Source of the DNA: Rhizobium phaseoli
GTDB taxonomy: Bacteria > Pseudomonadota > Alphaproteobacteria > Rhizobiales > Rhizobiaceae
Reading direction: 5' to 3'
Length of the DNA stretch: 64,000 bases
Assembly: GCF_010668805.1 (NCBI RefSeq)
Contig: NZ_WUFT01000003.1
Coordinates: 62,001-126,000, forward strand
Positions 53,150 to 60,806 of the stretch are shown here, in pieces (position 1 is the stretch's first letter; the number at the start of each line of letters is the position of its first letter). A program made the position numbers and the translations under genes. A model generated the notes under the pieces. It saw only the letters and a list, made by a program, of their open reading frames with translations. It was not told where the DNA came from and searched no databases.

Positions 53150-53943
53150 GGTGTGTTTCCTTCATTTCATCGGCAATTTGAATGGACGAGAAACACGTAT
53201 TGGCGATTTTTGTTCCCGGTTAAGCCAGGAAATGTCACGCGTCCTGACCTCGGCCTATCGGAAACTTGCTCCAATGGTTAAAAAAGCATTTAAATACAAT
53301 ATGTTGCGGTGAACAAAGCGAGAAAATCGCGATGTCGCCGATTCGTCAGCGATTCGTTCCTTATTTGATCGGTGCGCTGCCATTGACCATCCTGACGTTA
53401 ATCGCATCTAAATCCGCCTCCCCAAAGCTTAACGCCAAGACCACGAGACGGAACGGGGCATCCGCTATCGATCCGCATCTAGCGCGCCGATTGAATTCAG
53501 CCCACCAGATATTGTCGTGAACAGAAGGCGAAACCAATACAGTCGGCGATTCGTCGCCGATTCGTTCAGGTTTTGGTCGACAGGTTAATTTCGGGCGCAA
53601 TTTTCGATTGTTCGCCGCAGGGCTGACTCGTCTTCCACGACAGCGAAATAAAAAAGGGGAGGGAGTCCGGCGATTCAGCATCTAGTGGGAAAAACTGATT
53701 CAAAATCAATACTTAGCCGTGAACAAAAGCTGAATCATCGCGAGTCAGCGATTCGTCGCTGATTCGTTCTCACGCTGTTCCGAATCGGAAATTCAGGTGT
53801 TCCGCGAGACTCGCAAAGGTCGTAATCCCAGAAGCAATTTGAAATCTGCCCTTGCGTTTGCGGTGACAGCTGTCCATGTGTTCTCTAGCTTCCATGAGGA
53901 GCCGAGATTTTCCTGGGGGCGCCCGCCCCATTTGCATGGACCC
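53150..53943. other. Gene-free region with a three-copy spaced repeat
   Basis: Almost 800 bp with no credible gene, AT-richer than its surroundings. It contains three 51-bp repeats (53308-53358, 53517-53567, 53719-53769). Both strands have short frames, but they run through the repeats and have no ribosome sites. The left end should hold the DUF3309 promoter and the right end the helicase promoter. Confidence 0.6.
53308..53769. repeat. Three 51-bp repeats with conserved TTCG-loop hairpin
   Basis: Copies at 53308-53358, 53517-53567 and 53719-53769 all start GTGAAC and end GATTCGTTC, spaced 209 and 202 bp. Copy 2 contains TCGGCGA-TTCG-TCGCCGA and copy 3 TCAGCGA-TTCG-TCGCTGA, both perfect 7-bp stems with a compensatory base-pair change; copy 1 has one mismatch. 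The same core can be read as an 11-bp-period direct repeat of CGATTCGT. Traces of similarity between the spacers (for example GCATCTAG) suggest the whole unit of about 205 bp was duplicated. Confidence 0.8.
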
Positions 53944-56900
53944 ATGATTCTGACTTCGCAGCCGACTATTCTGAGTGGACGCGGTGTGACCGCGGTGCTC
54001 GGGCCGACCAATACCGGCAAGACCCATTATGCCATCGAGCGCATGGTCGCGCATGGAAGCGGCGTGATCGGCCTGCCGCTCAGGCTGCTGGCGCGCGAGG
54101 TCTATACGCGGGTGGTGGAGAAGGTCGGCGTCCAGAATGTGGCGCTGGTTACCGGCGAGGAAAAGATTTCGCCGCCCAATGCGCGTTTTTCGGTCTGCAC
54201 CGTCGAGGCGATGCCGCGCGAGACCAAGGCAGCTTTCGTCGCGATCGACGAGGTGCAACTCGCCGGCGATCTCGAGCGCGGCCATATCTTCACCGACCGC
54301 ATCCTGCATCTTCGCGGCCGTGAGGAAACGCTGCTGCTCGGTGCGGCGACGATGCGGCCGATCCTTCTGCAGCTTCTGCCCGGCATCACTATCGTCGAGC
54401 GGCCACGGCTTTCGCATCTTTTTTATGCCGGGCAGAAGAAAATCACCCGGTTGCCGCAGCGCTCGGCCATCGTTGCCTTCTCGGCCGACGAGGTCTATGC
54501 CATCGCCGAGCTCATCCGCCGGCAGCGCGGCGGTGCGGCCGTCGTGCTTGGCGCGCTCAGCCCGCGCACCCGCAATTCGCAGGTCGCGCTCTACCAGGCG
54601 GGCGATGTCGAATATCTGGTGGCGACCGATGCGATCGGCATGGGCCTCAACCTCGATGTCGATCACGTTGCCTTCGCCCAGGACCGGAAATTCGACGGCT
54701 ACCAGTTCCGCAATCTCAATCCGGGTGAACTCGGTCAGGTCGCCGGGCGCGCCGGGCGGCACGTGCGGGACGGTACCTTCGGCGTCACCGGACAGGTCTC
54801 ACCGTTCGACGAAGAGCTGGTGCAGCGCATCGAGGGGCATGAATTCGACAACGTCAAGGTTTTGCAGTGGCGGACGACCGAGATGGACTTCTCCTCGATC
54901 CCATCGCTGCGCGCCAGCCTCGAGACAGGGCCGCGTGTGCCGGGGCTGACGCGGGCGCTGCCTGCGGTCGACCAGCAGGCGCTCGAACAGCTTTCGCGCT
55001 ATCCCGAGATCGTCGGTCTTGCCGACAGGCCTGCCCGCGTCGAAAAACTCTGGGAGGCTTGCGCGCTTCCCGACTATAGGCGTATCACCCCGGCACAACA
55101 TGCCGATCTTATCTCGACCCTCTTTTCTGATCTCGTTCGCTATGGCACGGTGAACGAGCAGTTTCTCGCGGAGCAGGTTCATCGCTCCGATCGGACAGAT
55201 GGGGAAATTGACACGCTTTCGGCGCGAATCGCGCAGATAAGAACCTGGACCTATGTTTCGAATCGGCCCGGTTGGCTTGCCGATCCGACACACTGGCAGG
55301 AAAAGACGCGGGAAATCGAAGATCGATTGTCCGACGCGTTACATGAAAGGTTGACGAAACGCTTTGTTGATCGCAGGACATCTGTGCTCATGAAGCGCCT
55401 GAGAGAGAATGCGATGCTGGAAGCTGAAATCAGTGTGAATGGCGATGTCTTCGTTGAAGGACATCATGTAGGGCAATTGAGCGGATTCCGTTTCACGCCG
55501 GTGACTGGAACGGACGGGCCGGATGCCAAGGCGGTTCAGGCTGCGTCGCAAAAAGCGCTCGCGCTCGAATTCGAGGCGCGCGCGGCTCGAATCCATGCCG
55601 CGGGCAACAGCGACCTGGCGATCGGCTCGGATGGGTTGATCCGTTGGATCGGCGACCCGGTGGCGCGGCTTTCGGGCAGCGATCACATCATGCGTCCGCG
55701 CGTGATTCTGTTGGCCGACGAGCAGTTGACGGGCAATGCCCGCGATCATGTCGCCGCCCGGATCGAACGCTTCGTCAATCATCATATCAGCACGGTGCTG
55801 AAGCCACTCGATGATCTGTCGCGGGCCGAGGACCTGCAGGGTCTCGCCAAGGGGCTGGCCTTCCAGCTCGTGGAGAATCTCGGCGTGCTGTTCCGCCGTG
55901 ACGTGACCGAGGAAGTGAAATCGCTCGACCAGGAGGCGCGAGCCTCCATGCGCCGCTACGGCGTGCGTTTCGGGGCTTATCATATTTTCGTTCCGGCACT
56001 TCTGAAGCCGGCGCCGGCCGAGCTCATCACCCTGCTCTGGGCGCTGAAGAACGACGGTTTGGACAAGCCTGGTTATGGCGATCTCATTCCGGTGCTTGCC
56101 GCCGGCCGCACCTCCGTCGTCACCGATCCGAGTTTCGAGCGGATGTTCTACAAGCTCGCCGGCTTCCGGTTCCTCGGCAAGCGTGCCGTGCGCATCGACA
56201 TTCTCGAACGGCTTGCCGATATCATCCGCCCGCTGCTGCAGTGGAAGCCGGGTCAGAACAACCGTCCGGAGGGCGCCTATGACGGTCGCCGCTTCACGAC
56301 GACGACAGCCATGCTGTCGATCCTCGGTGCGACGCTCGAGGATATGGAAGAAATCCTCAAGGGTCTCGGTTATCGCGCCGATGCCGTGAAGGCGGAAGAG
56401 GCATCGGCACATCTTGCGACGCAGGATGCGGCCTCAGTGCCGGCTGCCGCCACCGAAACGCCTGCGGACGAGGCGGAAAAGGCCGATCACGACGATGCCG
56501 ACGGGGCAGCGGACGAGATTGCCGCCGAGCCATCCGCAACCGAGCCGGTTTCGGCTGACGTCGAAACGGCTGTGGCAGAAGCGGTCGAAACCCCCGCTCC
56601 CGATGAGGCGATCGAGACGTCCCTGGCGGAGGCCTCCGCTCCCGTGGAAGCAGCATCCCCTTCTGTGGAAGCTGTGTCGACTCCCGAGGAGGCGGCATCC
56701 GCTTCCGGGGAAGCCGGGGAGCCCTCGGAACCGAAGCCAGTTCTTCTGTGGCGCCTCGGCGGCCGCAACGACAATCAGCGCCAGGCGCGCGGCGGTCATG
56801 GCGAACGCCGTGGCGGCCAGGGCCAGGAGCGCGGTCAGAACCAGGAGCGCACCGACCGCAATCGCCGGCCGGCCGGCGGTGAAGGCGGCGAGAGCAATCG

Positions 56901-57204
56901 CGGCGGCGAAGGCCGCGACAATAATCGTCAAAACCGCGGCAAGGACGGCGGCAATCGCGATGGCGGCCGGCCGCAGCAGGCAAGAGGCGATCGCAACAGT
57001 CAACCACGGGGCGACCAGCCGCGCGGCGACCGGCAGGACCGCAAGGATCGCGGCGAGCGAAATGATCGCAACGATCGCAACAACAATCGCGGTGGTTCGC
57101 AGCCGTTGCGCTTCGAGGCCAAGCCGCCGCGCAAGGAGAAGCCGATCGATCCGGATTCACCTTTCGCCAAGCTCGCGGCTCTGAAGGAGCAGATGAAGAA
57201 GTAG
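53944..57204 (+). CDS. SUV3-like ATP-dependent RNA helicase with R/G/N-rich tail
   Basis: A 1086-aa helicase. The N-terminal part is SUV3/Mgps2-like: Walker A GPTNTGKTH near residue 19, DEVQLAGDLERGH as motif II (DExQ), SPRTRNSQVALYQAGDVEYL, TDAIGMGLNLDVDHVAF, and QVAGRAGRH as motif VI. Such helicases unwind RNA, in mitochondria with the degradosome. Residues about 815-930 are Ala/Glu/Pro-rich and acidic; about 935-1055 are rich in Arg, Gly, Asn and Asp (RGG-like), a probable disordered RNA-binding tail. ATG 53944 starts the conserved part, though its ribosome site is weak; GTG 53797 would add 49 non-conserved residues. The S4-domain gene starts 2 bp after its stop. Confidence 0.88.
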   Translation: MILTSQPTILSGRGVTAVLGPTNTGKTHYAIERMVAHGSGVIGLPLRLLAREVYTRVVEKVGVQNVALVTGEEKISPPNARFSVCTVEAMPRETKAAFVAIDEVQLAGDLERGHIFTDRILHLRGREETLLLGAATMRPILLQLLPGITIVERPRLSHLFYAGQKKITRLPQRSAIVAFSADEVYAIAELIRRQRGGAAVVLGALSPRTRNSQVALYQAGDVEYLVATDAIGMGLNLDVDHVAFAQDRKFDGYQFRNLNPGELGQVAGRAGRHVRDGTFGVTGQVSPFDEELVQRIEGHEFDNVKVLQWRTTEMDFSSIPSLRASLETGPRVPGLTRALPAVDQQALEQLSRYPEIVGLADRPARVEKLWEACALPDYRRITPAQHADLISTLFSDLVRYGTVNEQFLAEQVHRSDRTDGEIDTLSARIAQIRTWTYVSNRPGWLADPTHWQEKTREIEDRLSDALHERLTKRFVDRRTSVLMKRLRENAMLEAEISVNGDVFVEGHHVGQLSGFRFTPVTGTDGPDAKAVQAASQKALALEFEARAARIHAAGNSDLAIGSDGLIRWIGDPVARLSGSDHIMRPRVILLADEQLTGNARDHVAARIERFVNHHISTVLKPLDDLSRAEDLQGLAKGLAFQLVENLGVLFRRDVTEEVKSLDQEARASMRRYGVRFGAYHIFVPALLKPAPAELITLLWALKNDGLDKPGYGDLIPVLAAGRTSVVTDPSFERMFYKLAGFRFLGKRAVRIDILERLADIIRPLLQWKPGQNNRPEGAYDGRRFTTTTAMLSILGATLEDMEEILKGLGYRADAVKAEEASAHLATQDAASVPAAATETPADEAEKADHDDADGAADEIAAEPSATEPVSADVETAVAEAVETPAPDEAIETSLAEASAPVEAASPSVEAVSTPEEAASASGEAGEPSEPKPVLLWRLGGRNDNQRQARGGHGERRGGQGQERGQNQERTDRNRRPAGGEGGESNRGGEGRDNNRQNRGKDGGNRDGGRPQQARGDRNSQPRGDQPRGDRQDRKDRGERNDRNDRNNNRGGSQPLRFEAKPPRKEKPIDPDSPFAKLAALKEQMKK

Positions 57205-57206
57205 TC

Positions 57207-57611
57207 ATGAGCGGGGAGACACAGCCGACAAGCGGTTCGCGCCAGCGCATCGATAAGTGGCTGTTCTTCGCGCGCATGGCGAAGTCGCGCTCGCTGGCGC
57301 AGAGCCATATCCAATCGGGCCATGTGCGCATCAACGGCGAGCGCTGCAAGCATCCGAGCCAGATGGTCAAGCCGGGCGACCGTATCGAGATGACGCTGGA
57401 GTGGCGCGATCTCATTCTTCTCGTGCGCCTCGCCGGCGAGCGGCGAGGCCCCTTTGAGGAGGCCCGACTGCTTTACGAAGACCTGTCGCCGCCCCCCGAT
57501 GAGGCAAAACCTCTCACGCCTTACGAGCAGGCGATCCGGGCGACCGGCACCGGCCGTCCGACCAAAAAGGAACGGCGGGCAATCGACAGGCTGATGTCGG
57601 ACGAGGATTAG
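57207..57611 (+). CDS. S4-domain RNA-binding protein (HslR/Hsp15 type)
   Basis: A 134-aa protein with an N-terminal S4 domain (RQRIDKWLFFARMAKSRSLA to VKPGDRIEMTLE, residues about 12-64) and a basic, acidic-ended tail (GRPTKKERRAIDRLMSDED). Hsp15 relatives bind stalled 50S subunits carrying nascent tRNA. The ATG lies 2 bp after the helicase stop, so the two are translated from one message, suggesting a shared role in RNA or ribosome handling (inference). Confidence 0.9.
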   Translation: MSGETQPTSGSRQRIDKWLFFARMAKSRSLAQSHIQSGHVRINGERCKHPSQMVKPGDRIEMTLEWRDLILLVRLAGERRGPFEEARLLYEDLSPPPDEAKPLTPYEQAIRATGTGRPTKKERRAIDRLMSDED

Positions 57612-57803
57612 AAAACTCTGTCTGCGGCGGCGGCTTTTGCAGATCGTTTATCCTTGAAATCCGGCGTTAAAGCCGATACGTCACTGACAACCTGCCGGAA
57701 ACGTGCTTGCCTCCCAAGCCTGCCCACGCTTTCCTCCGGCACGGGGATAGGCGCGACGTTCCAGGTTGCCCGGCCCCATCTGCATGGAATCCTGGAGTTC
57801 TTC

Positions 57804-58142
57804 ATGACCTATGTCGTGACCGACAATTGCATCAAGTGCAAATACACCGATTGCGTGGAAGTCTGCCCTGTCGACTGCTTCTACGAGGGCGAGAATTTCC
57901 TCGTCATCCATCCCGACGAATGCATCGATTGCGGCGTTTGCGAACCTGAATGTCCCGCCGAGGCGATCAAGCCCGACACCGAGCCGGGTCTCGACAAATG
58001 GCTGAAGATCAATACCGAATATGCCACCATCTGGCCGAACATCACGGTCAAGAAAGACCCATTGCCCGAGGCCAAGGACATGGATGGCGAGACCGGAAAG
58101 TTCGAGAAATATTTCTCCGAGAAACCCGGTTCCGGCGATTGA
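57804..58142 (+). CDS. fdxA: Seven-iron ferredoxin FdxA
   Basis: A 112-aa ferredoxin with a 3Fe-4S and a 4Fe-4S cluster. Cysteines lie at 9, 12, 17, 21 and 25 ([17 protein letters not shown]) and 40, 43, 46 and 50 ([12 protein letters not shown]), followed by the long C-terminal extension of FdI-type ferredoxins ([19 protein letters not shown]). It carries electrons in the cytoplasm. ATG 57804 has TGGAG six bases upstream. It stands alone between the S4 gene and carD; the redox partner is unknown. Confidence 0.95.
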   Translation: MTYVVTDNCIKCKYTDCVEVCPVDCFYEGENFLVIHPDECIDCGVCEPECPAEAIKPDTEPGLDKWLKINTEYATIWPNITVKKDPLPEAKDMDGETGKFEKYFSEKPGSGD

Positions 58143-58195
58143 GACGGCGGCCATATTCGGTCGCTGGATTCGGGCGACCGCGGGGCGAAACGTTT

Positions 58196-58550
58196 GGAGC
58201 CTTTCCTGGTCAGATTGCAGCATTCTGCCGGAGCAGGTTTTCGTCAGGGCAGAGGCGATTGGCGATGGGCATACCCCTTGGTACGTCCGAGCCGATCGCC
58301 TCTGATCCTGGCGGAAAAATGCCCGGCCCACCGGCCGCACCGCTTCGCCATGGCGAAGCGATAAGTGCGTCCGGCGTTTCCTGAGTCTTGCAGATTTGCC
58401 AGGCAAATCTGCGGGAGGGTTGGCTGAAACGGGCCGGCTGATCGACCGGCCGGCTTGGCCGTAGAGCTTTGCTACGACGCGCGCCGGCCGCTCGACCATC
58501 CGACTCCGTTTGAGCCAACAGAATGCTGAAATCTGACCAGGAAAGGCTCC
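58196..58550. mobile_element. MITE-like element with 32-bp terminal inverted repeats
   Basis: Two 32-bp inverted repeats (58196-58227, starting GGAGCCTTTCCTGGTCAGAT, and 58519-58550) match at 31 of 32 positions and bound a 355-bp segment. Inside are further palindromes: GAGGCGAT/ATCGCCTC, CGCTTCGCC/GGCGAAGCG and GCAGATTTGCC/GGCAAATCTGC. There is no transposase and no clear target duplication. It fits a non-autonomous inverted-repeat element or rhizobial mosaic repeat. Confidence 0.65.
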
Positions 58551-58890
58551 TAAAGCTGCGCGAGGCATATGGGTGACATGTGTTGCCCGCATGACTCAAG
58601 TGAAGCAAATTATTGATTTCCTCATATTTTTATGATAGGTTTCGGCTACTGTTCCATTTGTGGCATGACGCATGCCCAAAACCATCACGAAAGCAAAACC
58701 AATCCGTACGCGGTTTCCGTGACATATCAACGCTTTGAGCGCCGGGTCCCAAGATCGTGCGCGAGAAGTTCTTTGCTTTTGCCCGATGGGACCAGAGTGA
58801 AGTCACCCGACGGATACTACCGTCTCACCCGGGCCTGACTGACCCGGCTCCGGCCGCCGCCGGAAGCGTAACAGGGAGTTTTTGAATAGA
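58551..58890 (+). promoter_or_regulatory. carD upstream region
   Basis: About 340 bp between the inverted-repeat element and carD. An AT-rich stretch around 58605-58640 is the best promoter candidate, which would give a leader of over 200 bases. A 68-codon frame (58632-58838) lies inside but lacks a ribosome site. GGGAG lies 12 bases before the carD ATG. Confidence 0.4.
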
Positions 58891-59463
58891 ATGACGACTC
58901 AGCAGAAAAAGCCTTCCACCGCACGCCATGGCTTCAAGACCGGTGAATCGATCGTCTACCCCGCTCACGGCGTCGGTACCATCACCGCTATCGAAGAGCA
59001 AGAAGTTGCCGGCATGAAGCTCGAACTTTTCGTTATCGATTTCGAAAAGGACAAGATGCGGCTGAAGGTTCCGGTCGCCAAGGCGATGAGCATCGGCATG
59101 CGCAAGCTTTCGGAAACGGATTTCGTCGAGCGTGCATTGAAGGTCGTGCAGGGCAAGGCGCGCGTCAAGCGCACCATGTGGTCCCGCCGCGCCCAGGAAT
59201 ATGATGCCAAGATCAATTCCGGCGACCTGATTTCCATCGCTGAAGTCGTGCGCGATCTCTATCGTGCCGAAAACCAGCCCGAACAGTCCTATTCCGAGCG
59301 TCAGCTTTATGAGGCTGCGCTCGACCGCATGGCGCGCGAAATCGCCGCCGTCAACAAGATGTCGGAAACCGAAGCCGTCCGCCTGGTCGAGACCAATCTC
59401 AACAAGGGTCCGAAGCGCGGCAAGGCGATAGAAGAAGACGACTCACAGGACGAAGCCGCATAA
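58891..59463 (+). CDS. carD: CarD-family RNA polymerase-binding regulator
   Basis: A 190-aa protein with an N-terminal CarD/TRCF-RID domain (FKTGESIVYPAHGVGTITAI, residues about 16-75), which contacts the RNA polymerase beta subunit, and a C-terminal helical DNA-binding domain (RTMWSRRAQEYDAKINSGDL; RQLYEAALDRMAREIAAV). CarD/CdnL proteins stabilise open promoter complexes, often at rRNA promoters. I chose ATG 58891 (MTTQQKKPS); TTG 58882 sits nearer the GGGAG site and is possible. A strong bidirectional terminator follows. Confidence 0.93.
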   Translation: MTTQQKKPSTARHGFKTGESIVYPAHGVGTITAIEEQEVAGMKLELFVIDFEKDKMRLKVPVAKAMSIGMRKLSETDFVERALKVVQGKARVKRTMWSRRAQEYDAKINSGDLISIAEVVRDLYRAENQPEQSYSERQLYEAALDRMAREIAAVNKMSETEAVRLVETNLNKGPKRGKAIEEDDSQDEAA

Positions 59464-59485
59464 GGCGCCCTGTTTTTCCCCTATC

Positions 59486-59513
59486 AAAAAACCCGGCTTG
59501 CGCCGGGTTTTTT
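59486..59513 (+). terminator. Terminator of carD
   Basis: A stem ACCCGGC/GCCGGGT with a TTGC loop, flanked by A and T runs (AAAAAA...TTTTTT); functional on either strand. Confidence 0.9.
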
Positions 59514-59627
59514 ATTGGAACTTTTTTTCGACTGCCGCGTTTAACACACGTGATTGCGGACTGCTCGCAGGGCAATGGCCCCGACGGGCGAACTGTCATT
59601 CCGTCAATGTTCGATGAGGAGCGGATC

Positions 59628-59699
59628 ATGCCTTTTCAATATTGCCCATCCGGCAACGTGAAGAAACAGGTCCGGCCCAGCCGTCTTAACGGCACATGA
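59628..59699 (+). CDS. Possible micro-protein, 23 aa
   Basis: ATG 59628 has an unusually strong site (GAGGAGCGGATC before ATG) and encodes MPFQYCPSGNVKKQVRPSRL plus NGT: a short basic peptide with one cysteine. It is followed 9 bp later by a terminator-like hairpin, so a stand-alone mini-gene is plausible. It is too short to recognise, and a leader for rpoH2 is another reading. Confidence 0.35.
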   Translation: MPFQYCPSGNVKKQVRPSRLNGT

Positions 59700-59708
59700 T
59701 GAGAAATA

Positions 59709-59744
59709 GGGCCTCCCCCTGAAAAGTCCAGGGGCGAGGCCTTT
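59709..59744 (+). terminator. Terminator-like hairpin upstream of rpoH2
   Basis: GGCCTC-CCCCTG pairs with CAGGGG-C-GAGGCC (one bulged C) around a 7-base loop, followed by TTTAT. It ends the short segment holding the 23-aa frame, 96 bp before rpoH2. Confidence 0.65.
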
Positions 59745-59839
59745 ATGCATTCAGAACCCCATTCAGTCCGGACAGCGATGTTCCGGAGGGTGCGTTTTAT
59801 TGTTCATTTAGGGCGAGAGGCCTGTTTCAGGAGATCGAA

Positions 59840-60703
59840 ATGAAGAACATGTCTGCAGATCGGCGCATGATCAAAATCGCGATGGCCGCCCCCTATCTTG
59901 CCCGTCAGGAAGAGCACGATCTCGCCATTCGTTGGAAGGATCACGATGATCGCGGCGCGCGCAACCAGATCGCCATGGCCCATATGCGCCTCGTCATCTC
60001 CATGGCGGGTAAGTTCCGCAATTTCGGGCTGCCAATGAGCGATCTCGTGCAGGAGGGCTATGTCGGCCTTCTGGAGGCTGCCGCTCGCTTCGAGCCGGAA
60101 CGCGACGTACGGTTTTCCACTTATGCGAGCTGGTGGATCAGGGCGTCGATCCAGGATTATATCCTGCGCAACTGGTCGATCGTGCGCGGCGGCACGAGTT
60201 CGGCACAGAAGGCGCTTTTCTTCAATCTTCGTCGTCTGCGCGCCAAGCTCGCCAAGGGTGACACACAGCTGACGCTGCAATCCATTCACCAGGAAATTGC
60301 CGCGGCGCTCGGCGTCAGCCTCTCCGATGTGCAGACCATGGACGCCAGGCTTTCCGGCAATGATGCCTCGCTGCAGGCGCCTTCGGTCTCGGGCGATGCC
60401 GAGAGTGCGGAAAAGATGGACTTCCTCGTCAGCGATGATCCCCTGCCGGACGAGCAGGTTTCCAACATGATCGACGGAGAGCGCCGCCGCGTCTGGCTCG
60501 CCTCGGCGCTGACACATCTCAACGAACGTGAGATGAAGATCATCAGCGCCCGGCGTCTGGCGGAAGACGGTGCCACGCTCGAAGAACTCGGCGCCGATCT
60601 CGGTATTTCCAAGGAACGTGTGCGGCAGATCGAAAGCCGGGCGATGGAAAAACTCCGCAGCGCGCTTGTCAGCGCCGATCCGCATATGGCGGCTTACGCT
60701 TAG
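59840..60703 (+). CDS. rpoH2: RNA polymerase sigma-32-type factor RpoH2
   Basis: A 287-aa sigma factor. Region 2 includes FGLPMSDLVQEGYVGLLEAA and FSTYASWWIRASIQDYILRN; the RpoH box is AQKALFFNLRRLRAKL; region 4 ends with GATLEELGADLGISKERVRQ. Rhizobia carry two or more RpoH; length and wording fit the RpoH2 branch, which serves oxidative and other stress genes together with RpoE-type sigma factors. AGGAG precedes the ATG. It is followed by a terminator and converges with the M48 protease gene. Confidence 0.93.
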   Translation: MKNMSADRRMIKIAMAAPYLARQEEHDLAIRWKDHDDRGARNQIAMAHMRLVISMAGKFRNFGLPMSDLVQEGYVGLLEAAARFEPERDVRFSTYASWWIRASIQDYILRNWSIVRGGTSSAQKALFFNLRRLRAKLAKGDTQLTLQSIHQEIAAALGVSLSDVQTMDARLSGNDASLQAPSVSGDAESAEKMDFLVSDDPLPDEQVSNMIDGERRRVWLASALTHLNEREMKIISARRLAEDGATLEELGADLGISKERVRQIESRAMEKLRSALVSADPHMAAYA

Positions 60704-60780
60704 ATAAGTGCTACGGCGCCGTTAGCGTCTGAAAGATGCATGGCGCGGTAAACCTCGTTCCCCTCCAGCAGCACAGACTG

Positions 60781-60806
60781 GCCCGGCGCAAGCCGGGTTA
60801 TTTTTT
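60781..60806 (+). terminator. Terminator of rpoH2
   Basis: A CCCGGC/GCCGGG stem with a GCAA tetraloop followed by TTATTTTTT, 78 bp after the rpoH2 stop and touching the stop of the convergent protease gene. Confidence 0.85.

Noticed and set aside
53266..53520. 84-codon frame on the + strand in the repeat region
   Set aside because: It spans repeat copy 1, has no ribosome site and is not matched at the other repeat copies.
53308..53769. Reading the three repeats as a CRISPR array
   Set aside because: Only three units, spacers of about 155 bp and imperfect repeats; no cas genes in the window.
53797..53943. 49-codon N-terminal extension of the helicase from GTG 53797
   Set aside because: The extension is not helicase-like and begins just after repeat copy 3; ATG 53944 starts directly at the conserved part.
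57681..58592. Long minus-strand frame of 303 codons across fdxA and the inverted-repeat element
   Set aside because: It runs antisense through fdxA, a clear gene, and through palindromic DNA; the composition is that of a GC-rich shadow frame.
58632..58838. 68-codon frame upstream of carD with CSICGMTH and neighbouring histidines, suggesting a zinc motif
   Set aside because: No ribosome binding site before its ATG, an arginine/serine-rich shadow-like composition after residue 30, and it lies inside the probable carD leader.
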